In this document: positions 53,701 to 61,729 of the stretch, piece after piece
How the letters are laid out: the number at the start of each line of letters is the position of its first letter
Numbering within the stretch: position 1 is the stretch's first letter
Assembly (NCBI GenBank): GCA_002110465.1
Contig: NEED01000075.1
Coordinates: 1 to 64,000 of the forward strand
Reading direction: 5' to 3'
DNA length: 64,000 nt
Source of the DNA: an unicellular cyanobacterium SU2
GTDB lineage: Bacteria; Cyanobacteriota; Cyanobacteriia; Cyanobacteriales; Microcystaceae
Notes under the pieces: model-generated
What the model saw: the letters and a program-made list of their open reading frames with translations, nothing else
The model's database searches: none
Told to the model about the DNA's origin: nothing
Made by a program: the position numbers and the translations under genes

Positions 53701-54423
53701 TTAGAATTCCCCTCTCATCGCTAGTTTCATCTCACGGACTGCCCGTTCCATTCCCACCAACACCGCACGACTAACAATAGTATGACCGATATTGAGTTCT
53801 TCCATCCCTGGTAAACAAGCAACAGGGTAAACATTCTGATAGGTTAACCCATGACCTGCATTAACTCGTAATCCTAAGTTTAAGGCTTGTTCGCATCCTT
53901 GTCTTAAAGCTTCTAACTCTTGTTGGCGCACGGTAATATTAGGCGCGTCTGCATATTTTCCTGTGTGGAGTTCAATAAATTTAGCGTTAGTGTTACCAGA
54001 GGCTTGAATTTGGGTTTCTTGTGCATCAATGAATAAGCTAACCGGAATGTTTGCACTTTGTAATTGATCAACAACTTCTTTGAGGCGATCAAAATTCCCC
54101 GCGATATCTAACCCTCCTTCGGTGGTGACTTCTTCTCGTTTTTCAGGAACAAGGGTGACATAATCTGGTTTAATGTCAAGGGCGATCGCTACCATTTCCT
54201 CAGTGGCGGCCATTTCTAAGTTTAAATGGGTGCGGACGGTTTCGCGCAATAACCGCACGTCTCGATCTTGAATATGACGGCGATCTTCGCGCAGATGAGC
54301 AGTAATTCCATTAGCCCCCCCTAATTCAGCTAAAACGGCTGCCGCTATGGGGTCAGGTTCCACGGTACGCCTTGCTTGGCGAATGGTGGCTACGTGGTCA
54401 ATATTAACACCAAGAGTCAGCAA
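53701..54423 (-). CDS. pdxJ: Pyridoxine 5'-phosphate synthase
   Basis: A TIM-barrel enzyme of 240 residues that condenses 1-deoxyxylulose 5-phosphate with 3-amino-2-oxopropyl phosphate to form pyridoxine 5'-phosphate (DXP-dependent vitamin B6 pathway). Signatures are [16 protein letters not shown] at the start, [40 protein letters not shown] and [12 protein letters not shown]. It is full length. Probably co-transcribed with ycf54. Confidence 0.93.
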   Translation of the reverse strand: MLTLGVNIDHVATIRQARRTVEPDPIAAAVLAELGGANGITAHLREDRRHIQDRDVRLLRETVRTHLNLEMAATEEMVAIALDIKPDYVTLVPEKREEVTTEGGLDIAGNFDRLKEVVDQLQSANIPVSLFIDAQETQIQASGNTNAKFIELHTGKYADAPNITVRQQELEALRQGCEQALNLGLRVNAGHGLTYQNVYPVACLPGMEELNIGHTIVSRAVLVGMERAVREMKLAMRGEF

Positions 54424-54510
54424 TTTAACCTCTTTTATCTGTAATGTATGGATGGTTTAAGTCTCACTATATTAACCTAAATTTTCTTCCTATCATCTGA
54501 GGGGCAAGGA

Positions 54511-54532
54511 AGTAATAAGTAATAAGTAATAA
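54511..54532. repeat. Heptamer tandem repeat (AGTAATA)n
   Basis: Three perfect copies of AGTAATA lie between divergent pdxJ and trpD. This is a second short heptanucleotide tandem array of the cyanobacterial type, with a unit different from the one at 42389. The remaining 220 bases of this gap hold no recognised feature besides the promoters they must contain. Confidence 0.8.
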
Positions 54533-54673
54533 TCTGATATTTTGACGTATCTTGGAGGTGGTTCAATATAAACTTTTATTTGAAATTTCCCTTCCCCAAG
54601 GGCAAAAGCTTTCATCGGGGATAATAGGGGATTGTACAATATATTTTGGTAATTTATCTTTTGTGTAAAAACA

Positions 54674-55717
54674 GTGACCCAAAATTCTCCTAACCTCTGG
54701 CCTGAACTTCTACAACAACTTCTTGATCAACAGTCTTTATCCCAACCCCAAGCTGCCCAATTAATGGAAGGATGGTTATCAGAAGCAATTCCTACTGTAA
54801 TTTCGGGGGCAATTTTAGCGGCGATTCAAGCTAAAGGAGTCTCTGGGAGTGAATTAGCAGGAATGGCGCAAGTCTTACAGTCCCAATCGTTACATCAAAC
54901 TGAGGTCAATCATGGGGAACCTGTAATTGATACCTGTGGAACCGGAGGTGATGGGGCTTCTACCTTTAATATTTCTACCGCAGTGGCTTTTGTAGCAGCA
55001 GCAGCAGGGGTTAAAGTCGCTAAACATGGCAACCGTTCAGCGTCGAGTAAAGTCGGTTCTGCTGACGTTTTAGAGTATTTAGGGGTTAAACTTTCTGCCC
55101 CCTCGGAGAAAGTAGAAGGGGCGTTACATGAGGTGGGAATTACATTTTTATTCGCCCCAGGATGGCATCCAGCCATGAAATATGTCGCCCCTTTGCGTAA
55201 GATTTTAAAAGTTCGTACTATTTTTAATTTATTAGGCCCTTTGGTCAATCCGTTACGTCCTACGGGACAGGTTATTGGGGTTTATTCTCCTCAATTTATT
55301 ATGCCAATGGCCGAGGCATTGAATCAATTGGGAATTCCTCAAGCCATTGTTTTACATGGGCGAGAAAAACTCGATGAAGCAGGGTTAGGGGATGCTACAG
55401 ATTTAGCTTTGTTAAAGGATAAAACCGTTAATTCTAGTTATGTAATGCCTTCAGAATTGGGGTTGACTTCTGCCCCTTTGACAGCTTTGAAAGGAGGCGA
55501 TGTAGAAGAAAATGCGGCGATTTTAAAGAATGTTTTACAAGGTAAAGGAACGGCGGCACAACTTGATGCAGTTGCGTTGAATGCTTCCTTAGCGTTACAG
55601 GTAGGGGAACTTGTTCCTTGGGAAGCACATCATCAAGGAATTACTAAGGCTAAAGAGATTCTCAAAAGTGGGGCGGCTTGGGAAAAATTAGAAGCGTTAG
55701 TTAAGTTTTTGGGGTAA
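54674..55717 (+). CDS. trpD: Anthranilate phosphoribosyltransferase
   Basis: A 347-residue enzyme of tryptophan synthesis that joins anthranilate and PRPP. It starts with GTG. Diagnostic motifs are [55 protein letters not shown] and [13 protein letters not shown]. The C-terminal part has [13 protein letters not shown]. There are no other trp genes nearby, consistent with dispersed trp genes in cyanobacteria. Confidence 0.93.
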   Translation: MTQNSPNLWPELLQQLLDQQSLSQPQAAQLMEGWLSEAIPTVISGAILAAIQAKGVSGSELAGMAQVLQSQSLHQTEVNHGEPVIDTCGTGGDGASTFNISTAVAFVAAAAGVKVAKHGNRSASSKVGSADVLEYLGVKLSAPSEKVEGALHEVGITFLFAPGWHPAMKYVAPLRKILKVRTIFNLLGPLVNPLRPTGQVIGVYSPQFIMPMAEALNQLGIPQAIVLHGREKLDEAGLGDATDLALLKDKTVNSSYVMPSELGLTSAPLTALKGGDVEENAAILKNVLQGKGTAAQLDAVALNASLALQVGELVPWEAHHQGITKAKEILKSGAAWEKLEALVKFLG

Positions 55718-55743
55718 AATGAATCAACCTAAATTTTAAAGCG

Positions 55744-55938
55744 ATGAGTCAGCAAGAATTAAAAGAATATTTTCTCGCTCATCGAAATAATTCTGAGGCA
55801 TTTTATGCTTATGTTGATAGACTACATGAAGAGGGAAATTGGGTCGAAATGCCTCCATTAAATTCTGTAGAAGATTTAAACAATTATCCTGAATTTACTA
55901 AGAGGTGTGACGAAAAGTTTAAACGTGATCGCTATTAA
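55744..55938 (+). CDS. Small DUF6887-like protein
   Basis: A 64-residue acidic, aromatic-rich protein (QQELKEYFLAHRNNSEAFYAY, then LHEEGNWVEMPPL) resembling the cyanobacterial DUF6887 group. Such proteins often sit beside another small gene in an arrangement that looks like a toxin-antitoxin pair, but no function is established. It starts 26 bases after trpD and ends 40 bases before the lectin-like gene, all on the same strand. Confidence 0.6.
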   Translation: MSQQELKEYFLAHRNNSEAFYAYVDRLHEEGNWVEMPPLNSVEDLNNYPEFTKRCDEKFKRDRY

Positions 55939-55978
55939 AATAAGGAATATTTTTTCAAAGGAGTTAGGAGTTTTGATT

Positions 55979-56944
55979 ATGGTGAATGTACCAGCAATAG
56001 ATATACCAGTACCAATACTTCAATTTATTGGTACCATTGCTATGTCAGGAACAGTAGCTTGGTTTGTATTCGATCAAAGACTGAAGAAGCAAGGATACAA
56101 TATTCAAACTCTCGAAGAGACAAAAATTCCAAATATGCGAGACGCACTTGAAAGAGAGATTGAAAATCTACGGGACAAGTATGATCAAAATATTCAAGAT
56201 ATAAAGTCTGAAATTAAACCACTTAAAGGTTTACTTCCCATAACAGGATTCGTGAGTCCTGATGATATTAAACAATATATAGTTGATCTAAATAATCTTC
56301 AAGGAAAGATTGAAAATGCTCAACAAAAAATTAAAGATCATAATGATCAAATAGATCTACTGAAGCAAAATATTGAAAAATCTAATGAAGATTATAATCA
56401 ATTTCGTTCTATTCTAGACAGAATTAAAGATCCAAATATTAATCCAACAAATGTTGAACAGGTTCTGGAAACATTCTTACAGAAATCTGAGGCTATTAAT
56501 CTTCAGAACCAATTAATTGAACTTGAGAGAACAATTGAAAGTATTAAAAATCTTAATCAACAAGAATATATAATTAAAACAAATAAATTTAATTTGAACA
56601 AAGAAAACTCTCCAGATCTCCAAAACTACCGAGAAGATAGAGATAGATTTGCTGAACATTGGGTTGATTTTAATCACACTTTTAAAAAACCTCCTCAAGT
56701 ATTTATTGCACTTAAAATGATTGACGCTGCAACAGAAATATATAGCAAAGAGGTTCGACATGAAGATCTGAATCTAGGAAATGCTGTTAAATTCCTCACT
56801 TCTCTTAGAGCTCAATTTATCAGAATTGATGTCTGGATAAAGGAAGGATCGATTACAGAGAATGGATTTACAGTAGTTGCTAAAACCTGGTATGATTCAC
56901 AAGTATTTGGTCTAGATATAGCTTGGATAGCCTTTGGAAAATAG
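55979..56944 (+). CDS. Membrane coiled-coil protein with C-terminal H-type lectin domain
   Basis: A protein of about 321 residues in three parts. An N-terminal membrane helix (ILQFIGTIAMSGTVAWFVF, about 14-32) is followed by a long coiled coil (about 40-220, many Leu/Ile heptads with Glu, Lys, Asn, Gln). The C-terminal domain (about 240-321) has the H-type lectin pattern: VDFNHTFKKPPQVFIAL, then ITENGFTVVAKTWYDSQVFGLDIAWIA. H-type lectins bind GalNAc-type sugars and trimerise, which suits a coiled-coil stalk. ATG 55979 is chosen for its AGGAG site; the frame opens further upstream. AT-rich codon use, unlike trpD, suggests acquired DNA. Confidence 0.7.
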   Translation: MVNVPAIDIPVPILQFIGTIAMSGTVAWFVFDQRLKKQGYNIQTLEETKIPNMRDALEREIENLRDKYDQNIQDIKSEIKPLKGLLPITGFVSPDDIKQYIVDLNNLQGKIENAQQKIKDHNDQIDLLKQNIEKSNEDYNQFRSILDRIKDPNINPTNVEQVLETFLQKSEAINLQNQLIELERTIESIKNLNQQEYIIKTNKFNLNKENSPDLQNYREDRDRFAEHWVDFNHTFKKPPQVFIALKMIDAATEIYSKEVRHEDLNLGNAVKFLTSLRAQFIRIDVWIKEGSITENGFTVVAKTWYDSQVFGLDIAWIAFGK

Positions 56945-56988
56945 AATAAGCTTTATTTGGTTAAGAAATTTATTGTGTTATAAAAGCG

Positions 56989-57255
56989 ATGCAAATTACC
57001 ATAGAAATTCCTGAAGAAATTGGGCAAAAACTCCCAAAAATCTGGGATAACATTCCACAAAAAGCATTAGAGTCAGTATTAGTAGAAGCTTATCGTCAAG
57101 GAAGTTTAACATCGGCTCAAATTCAATCAATTTTAAATTTATCCTATCGTTGGGAAACCCAAGCATTTTTAAGTCAATATCAAGCTTATCCCAACTATAC
57201 AGAAGAAGATTTAGCCGATGATATTGAAACTCTTAATGATTTGCCCAATTTATGA
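56989..57255 (+). CDS. UPF0175-family antitoxin
   Basis: An 88-residue helical protein of the UPF0175 family (ITIEIPEEIGQKLPKIW, EAYRQGSLTSAQIQSILNLSYRWETQAFL), a putative antitoxin whose C-terminal EEDLADDIETLNDL tail would bind a PIN-domain toxin. The stop TGA overlaps the ATG of the following toxin gene (ATGA), the usual coupling in these pairs. The partner toxin is destroyed here, leaving an orphan antitoxin that may still regulate or protect. Confidence 0.75.
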   Translation: MQITIEIPEEIGQKLPKIWDNIPQKALESVLVEAYRQGSLTSAQIQSILNLSYRWETQAFLSQYQAYPNYTEEDLADDIETLNDLPNL

Positions 57256-57427
57256 TTGTCATTGCAGATACTTCTCCTTTATTTTATCTAATTTTATAGG
57301 AATTTTAGATTTAGCAATAATTCGCCAACTAATTAATCTAACCTCGGTTATTAAACGCTTACAAAAAACTAATTTTAGAATTTCTAATACCCTTATTCAA
57401 TCTCTGATTAAACGCCATTTATGTTAA
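57252..57427 (+). pseudogene. Deleted DUF3368/PIN-type toxin
   Basis: The start MIVIADTSPLFYLI matches the N-terminus of DUF3368 PIN-domain toxins, with the first catalytic Asp, and hits TAG after 15 codons at 57297-57299. Across a one-base shift the match resumes with GILDLAIIRQ and soon with LQKTNFRISNTLIQSLI, which is the C-terminus of the family. About 90 central residues, with the other catalytic acids, are missing. Frameshift plus internal deletion leave no active toxin. Confidence 0.75.
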
Positions 57428-57509
57428 TCTTAAGTTATAGATAAATACTAAATGCTCGATATTCCTAAGTATTTCTGATTTATCTCATTTATTATTCTGG
57501 TAACTTATT

Positions 57510-58421
57510 ATGAACTTTTCAACACAAGACTACACCTGGAAAAACTTTAATTGTACTTATAGCATTCACACTACTGAAACCCCTAAAAATGATGATTTAG
57601 CCTTATTATTAATTCATCCTATTGGTGTCGGTTTGTCGGGAGTATTTTGGCATCGCTTTGCTGAAACGTGGTTTAAGACTGGTCAAAATTATACCCTTTA
57701 TAATCCTGATTTACTCGGTTGCGGGAAAAGTGATAAACCGCGTCTTTGTTATTATCCTCAAGATTGGGCAAAACAATTAAAATATTTTATCGAAAATATT
57801 GTCAAAAAACCTGTTGTTTTGGTGATTCAAGGTGCTTTGTTTCCTGTGGCTATTGAACTAATTAAACATCCTCCTCAACCTAATTTTATCAAAGGATTAG
57901 TTTTATCGGGTCCTCCGGCATGGCGCATTATGACAGAACCTGCCAAACCTTTACAACAAAAGCTATTATGGAATCTTTTATTTGACTCTCCTTTCGGGTT
58001 AGGAAATGGTTTCTATCGTTATGCCCGTCGTCGTAAATTTTTGCAATCATTTTCAGTTCGCCAATTGTTTGCTAAAGCAGAAACAGTTGATAACGAATGG
58101 TTAGATTTTTTGGAAAAAGGGGCAACGGATCTTCAAAGTCGTTATGCTGTTTTTTCTTTTTTAGCAGGGTTTTGGCGACGGAACTATACTGAGGATATTC
58201 AATCTATTCAACAACCAACTTTAGTTGTTTTTGGGGAAGAAGCTTCTAGTATTAGTAAAGAAGGAAAAACAGAAACCCCTAATGAACGATTAGACTTATA
58301 TTTAAAACATCTTCCAAATAGTCAAGGGTGTAAAATTGCAGGACGTAATGTAATGCCTTATGAATCTCCTAACGAATTTGTTTCAGTTGTCGGAGATTTT
58401 ATTAATAATTTAAACGCTTAA
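57510..58421 (+). CDS. Alpha/beta-hydrolase-fold protein lacking catalytic residues
   Basis: A 303-residue protein with the alpha/beta-hydrolase layout: LLLIHPIGVGLSGVFWHRF (oxyanion loop), YNPDLLGCGKSDKP, and C-terminal PTLVVFGEEAS. At the nucleophile elbow the usual G-X-S-X-G is VIQGALFPVAIEL, with Gly where Ser should be. At the histidine position the usual GH is GRNVMPYESP. Two triad residues therefore appear lost, and a binding or regulatory role is more likely than hydrolysis. Its last 20 bases overlap the convergent endonuclease V gene. Confidence 0.7.
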   Translation: MNFSTQDYTWKNFNCTYSIHTTETPKNDDLALLLIHPIGVGLSGVFWHRFAETWFKTGQNYTLYNPDLLGCGKSDKPRLCYYPQDWAKQLKYFIENIVKKPVVLVIQGALFPVAIELIKHPPQPNFIKGLVLSGPPAWRIMTEPAKPLQQKLLWNLLFDSPFGLGNGFYRYARRRKFLQSFSVRQLFAKAETVDNEWLDFLEKGATDLQSRYAVFSFLAGFWRRNYTEDIQSIQQPTLVVFGEEASSISKEGKTETPNERLDLYLKHLPNSQGCKIAGRNVMPYESPNEFVSVVGDFINNLNA

Positions 58422-59076
58422 AGGATGCTAATTTATCTGACCATCGAGTTGTTTCGGGTAAACGATATTTTGTTAAGCAACCCATGACATACTGAATGGT
58501 TGTAGGTAAGCTAATTTTATGACCAATAGATACATAAATTGGTTTAACATTAGTCCGCGATCGCAACACAACACCGATGACTTCCCTCTTATCTATTAAG
58601 GGTTGCCAACTTCCTTTTTCTAGGGGGACTTCTTCATGTTTACCAATCAATAAAGATTTAGCCACTCCAATCGTAGGAATATCGATTAATACCCCCAAAT
58701 GAGAAGCAATACCTAAACGACGAGGATGGGCGATTCCTTGACCATCACATAAAATGATATCAGGGATAATTTCTATTGATTCTAAGGCTTTTAAAATGGC
58801 GGGAATTTCTCGAAAAGATAAAAACCCTGGGATATAAGGAAAGGTTGTGGGAAGACAAGCAATCTGGGTTTCAACTAATTGTAAGTCAGGAAAACTTAAA
58901 ACAGCCACTGCAGCTTGAGTTAGCTGATAGTTATTCTTAAAACCTACATCAACCCCTGCAACATAACGCACTTCTGTTAAGTCATCTTCTGTAATCACTT
59001 GTTGTTTAAGTTGCTGTTGAATTTGCTTGGCTTCTTCAAGAGATTGGGGAACGGAAAAGTTAGCATTGATTTTCAT
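58402..59076 (-). CDS. nfi: Endonuclease V (deoxyinosine-specific)
   Basis: A 224-residue repair nuclease that nicks DNA one base 3' of deoxyinosine and other deaminated bases. Motifs are VRYVAGVDVGF (catalytic Asp), SFREIPAILKALE, ILCDGQGIAHPRRLGIASHLG and TIGVAKSLLIG, in family order. It is full length. The 3' end overlaps the convergent hydrolase-fold gene by 20 bases. Confidence 0.9.
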   Translation of the reverse strand: MKINANFSVPQSLEEAKQIQQQLKQQVITEDDLTEVRYVAGVDVGFKNNYQLTQAAVAVLSFPDLQLVETQIACLPTTFPYIPGFLSFREIPAILKALESIEIIPDIILCDGQGIAHPRRLGIASHLGVLIDIPTIGVAKSLLIGKHEEVPLEKGSWQPLIDKREVIGVVLRSRTNVKPIYVSIGHKISLPTTIQYVMGCLTKYRLPETTRWSDKLASFKRLNY

Positions 59077-59183
59077 TTAGGGGATTATATTTTGAAACTG
59101 CATATTTGCGTAATTTTTATCGCAATATATATCCTATTTTACTTTTTTTGATATAGTTAAACTTAAAACACAAGTAACTAAAT

Positions 59184-59213
59184 ATAAAAGTTCGTAGTTA
59201 GGGCTTTAGCCCT
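59184..59213 (+). repeat. Dispersed GGGCTTTAGCCC palindrome, copy 5
   Basis: Nearly identical in inverted orientation to the copy at 13549-13578: ATAAAAGTTCGTAGTTAGGG followed by CTTTAGCCCT. It lies in the spacer between divergent endonuclease V and the LpxB-like gene. Confidence 0.75.
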
Positions 59214-59254
59214 GATCATCAATAATAGCTGCTCAATAATAACTAGAAACTACT

Positions 59255-60499
59255 ATGGGAATTCTAATTGTAAGTAACGGTCATGGAGAAGATGTAATTG
59301 GGAGTCGTATTGGTGAACAATTACAAGACTTATCTAATGTTTCTGAAATAGCAGCTTTACCCCTTGTAGGAGAAGGACACGCTTACAAAAGTTGTAATAT
59401 TCCTATTATTGGATTAGTTCAAAAAATGCCATCAGGTGGGTTTAATCAAAATCCTCAACAGTTATTAAGAGATGTTAGTGGCGGTCTAATTGGATTAACT
59501 TATTATCAGTATAAAACTATTCGTCAATGGGCAAAAGATGGCGGTAAAATCTTAGCCGTTGGGGATTTAGTTCCTTTAGTTTTTGCTTGGTTAAGCGGGG
59601 CAGATTATGGATTTGTAGGAACTGCTAAATCAGAATATTATTTACGAGATGAAAAAGATTGGCTACCCCAAACGTCTTGGTTAGCGCGTTGTTTTGGGTC
59701 AATGTATTTTCCTTGGGAATGTTGGTTAATGAGTCATCCTCGATGTCGTGCGGTATTTCCGAGAGACCAATTAACTGCTCAAATTTTACAGCAATGGCCA
59801 ATGCGAGTTTTTGATTTAGGAAACCCGATGATGGACGGTCTTGAGTCAACTTCAACAGTCAATTTAAACCTTAAATCTGATTCATTTACGATTGTATTAC
59901 TCCCTGGTTCACGAAGTCCAGAAGCACAACAAAACTGGGAAATCATTCTAGAGGCAATTCAGGAAATCATAGAACATAATCACAGTCATTTTATTACTTT
60001 TTTAGGGGCAATTTCTCCCGCTTTAGATCTTGATGATTTTCAAAAATCTGTTATCTCTAAAGGTTGGACTTTTCAACCGATAAAATCTAGTGAATTGCCG
60101 TTAAATGATCCTCATCAATTAGCTTTTAATAAAAATCAACAGACTTTAATATTAACTCAACATTCCTATCAAGATTGTTTACAAATAGCTGCTCTAGCGA
60201 TCGCAATGGCAGGAACAGCAACAGAACAGTTTGTCGGGTTAGGAAAACCAGCTATTACTATTCCTGGAAAGGGTCCACAATTTACCTTAAACTTTGCCAA
60301 AAAACAAACCTATCTTTTAGGAGAATCAGTTATATTAGTTGACCATTTTCAACAAGTTCCAACTGCTATTAATTCTTTATTAAGAGATCTTAAAAAATGG
60401 CAACAAATTGCTCAAAATGGACGTAAAAGATTAGGAAGATCGGGAGCCGCTAAACGAATTGCTCAATGTTTAAGGGAGTGTTTCTCTAGTAATAGATAA
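59255..60499 (+). CDS. Lipid-A-disaccharide synthase-related protein
   Basis: A 414-residue GT-B protein of the cyanobacterial LpxB-related group. The N-terminus MGILIVSNGHGEDVIGSRI and the C-terminal AMAGTATEQFVGLGKPAITI with the following GKGPQFTLNFAKKQ are typical. True LpxB joins two acylglucosamines in lipid A synthesis; this related family lacks a proven reaction, so an outer-membrane glycolipid role is only inferred. FTIVLLPGSRSPEAQQNW is the donor-binding region. A degenerate copy of the dispersed repeat follows directly. Confidence 0.8.
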   Translation: MGILIVSNGHGEDVIGSRIGEQLQDLSNVSEIAALPLVGEGHAYKSCNIPIIGLVQKMPSGGFNQNPQQLLRDVSGGLIGLTYYQYKTIRQWAKDGGKILAVGDLVPLVFAWLSGADYGFVGTAKSEYYLRDEKDWLPQTSWLARCFGSMYFPWECWLMSHPRCRAVFPRDQLTAQILQQWPMRVFDLGNPMMDGLESTSTVNLNLKSDSFTIVLLPGSRSPEAQQNWEIILEAIQEIIEHNHSHFITFLGAISPALDLDDFQKSVISKGWTFQPIKSSELPLNDPHQLAFNKNQQTLILTQHSYQDCLQIAALAIAMAGTATEQFVGLGKPAITIPGKGPQFTLNFAKKQTYLLGESVILVDHFQQVPTAINSLLRDLKKWQQIAQNGRKRLGRSGAAKRIAQCLRECFSSNR

Positions 60500-60501
60500 A
60501 A

Positions 60502-60530
60502 AAGCTTTGTAGTAAGCTCTTTAGAGTGTG
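60502..60530 (+). repeat. Degenerate copy of the dispersed palindrome
   Basis: AGCTTTGTAGTAAGCTCTTT followed by AGAG is related to the TTTGTAGTAAGGGCTTTAG repeat. It lies directly 5' of the PEP-CTERM fragment, so it may mark the break point of that gene. Confidence 0.45.
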
Positions 60531-60532
60531 AA

Positions 60533-60706
60533 AATGTTATATCTTTTGGAGCCTCTCCTGAAACCGGTTCGAGAACCTGGACGGCACAACCTATTCCTGA
60601 ACTCCTGACCTTCTTAGGTACTGGGGTTGCGTTCGGTGTTGGCATATTGATTAAAAAATCTCTGAACCCAAAAAGACACAATAATCGGTTGAAGAACATC
60701 CCTTAG
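60533..60706 (+). pseudogene. Orphan PEP-CTERM sorting tail
   Basis: A frame without any start codon reads ENVISFGASPETGSRTW, then PIPELLTFLGTGVAFGVGI, then LIKKSLNPKRHNNRLKN and stop at 60704-60706. PxPE, a hydrophobic helix with LGTG, and a KK/RKR cluster are the PEP-CTERM sorting signal recognised by exosortase in cyanobacteria. The exported body of the protein is missing; a dispersed repeat occupies its place. No promoter or ribosome binding site suits it. Confidence 0.7.
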
Positions 60707-60837
60707 CTTATTGATACTCCCTCACCACAAGGTTGTTCCTTCTAAATTCTGCATTCTGCTATGGCTGCTAAATTTTGCAAATTCTTTAAATTTGATGAAT
60801 CTCAATGTCTAATAATCTTCTACAATGGGAATAGTGG

Positions 60838-61158
60838 ATGAGTAAATATACTAAGGGAAATATACCTATGGTGAGTGGGAAGTTTCAGACAGCAGCTTCT
60901 TTATCGAGTCGGGAAATGGAAATTCTTGATTTAGTCGCTACTGGTTTAACCAACCTTGAAATTGCTAAGGAACTCGAAATTAGTAAACGAACCGTTGATA
61001 ACCATATTAGTAACATTTTGACCAAAACTAAGACAGAAAATCGGGTTGAACTGGTACGGTGGGGGTTGCAATGGGGTAAAGTCTGCCTTAACGATGTTAA
61101 CTGCTGTTCCTTACCGATGTCCCTTGACGCGAATGCTATTAGCAAAGTGGTTTCCTAA
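60838..61158 (+). CDS. LuxR-type helix-turn-helix regulator without receiver domain
   Basis: A 106-residue protein (or 96 if it starts at ATG 60868) consisting almost only of a GerE/LuxR DNA-binding domain: LSSREMEILDLVATGLTNLE, IAKELEISKRTVDNHISNIL, TKTENRVELVRWGL. There is no N-terminal receiver or ligand domain, so its activity must be set by expression level or a partner. The C-terminus has two Cys residues (KVCLNDVNCC). Its 3' end overlaps the start of the downstream lipoprotein gene by 26 bases. Confidence 0.8.
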   Translation: MSKYTKGNIPMVSGKFQTAASLSSREMEILDLVATGLTNLEIAKELEISKRTVDNHISNILTKTKTENRVELVRWGLQWGKVCLNDVNCCSLPMSLDANAISKVVS

Positions 61159-61717
61159 TAGCTTGGGTAACTGGTTAAAAACGTTAGTTAGTTGCCTAGT
61201 CTTAGGTTTAAGTAGCTGTCAACAAGGTAACTTTGTTAACCTACCAACACAGAACTTAAAATCAGGTTTAAATACGCGATCAGCAGAAGAGTATTCTAAT
61301 TTTTCCTATGATGGCCAATATATAGTGTTGGCTTCAGATAGACAGGGAAAACGGGGAATTTGGCTTTATGATCTTCGAGGTCGTCGTCTTCTACCGTTAC
61401 CAGGATTAAACCAGCCCCAAAGTCGTCAAGATCAACCTGATATTAGTTCTGACGGAAGGTATATTGTTTATGTTTCCGAACAAGAAGGAAAACCTGAAAT
61501 CTTTGTTTATGATCGTCAAACTTTTCAATCGGAAAAAATCACTAAAAATTGGTTAGGGGAAGTACGTCATCCCAGTATTAGTGGCAATGGTCGTTTTATT
61601 TCCTTTGAATTAAATCGAGGGGGACAATGGGATATTATGATTTATGATCGCGGACTAAATACTCCTTTATCCTTACCTAATCAGTTATTAGAAAATAATC
61701 CCCAACCCCCAAACTAA
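61133..61717 (+). CDS. PD40 (TolB-like propeller) lipoprotein
   Basis: A protein of about 194 residues with a lipoprotein signal: basic N-terminus, hydrophobic core (LKTLVSCLVLGLSSC) and lipobox LSSC. Three PD40/WD40-like blades follow: YSNFSYDGQYIVLASDRQG, QPDISSDGRYIVYVSEQEG and HPSISGNGRFISFELNRGG, each ending in an I/F-W/F/M-x-YD strand. Three blades are half a TolB propeller, so it may dimerise or cap. ATG 61133 is chosen because it gives the signal peptide; it lies inside the end of the regulator gene. Confidence 0.7.
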   Translation: MLLAKWFPNSLGNWLKTLVSCLVLGLSSCQQGNFVNLPTQNLKSGLNTRSAEEYSNFSYDGQYIVLASDRQGKRGIWLYDLRGRRLLPLPGLNQPQSRQDQPDISSDGRYIVYVSEQEGKPEIFVYDRQTFQSEKITKNWLGEVRHPSISGNGRFISFELNRGGQWDIMIYDRGLNTPLSLPNQLLENNPQPPN

Positions 61718-61729
61718 TTCACTAATAAC

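Noticed and set aside
60463-60699. Minus-strand 78-codon frame overlapping the PEP-CTERM fragment
   Set aside because: The plus strand of the same bases encodes a clear sorting tail, so the minus frame is its shadow.
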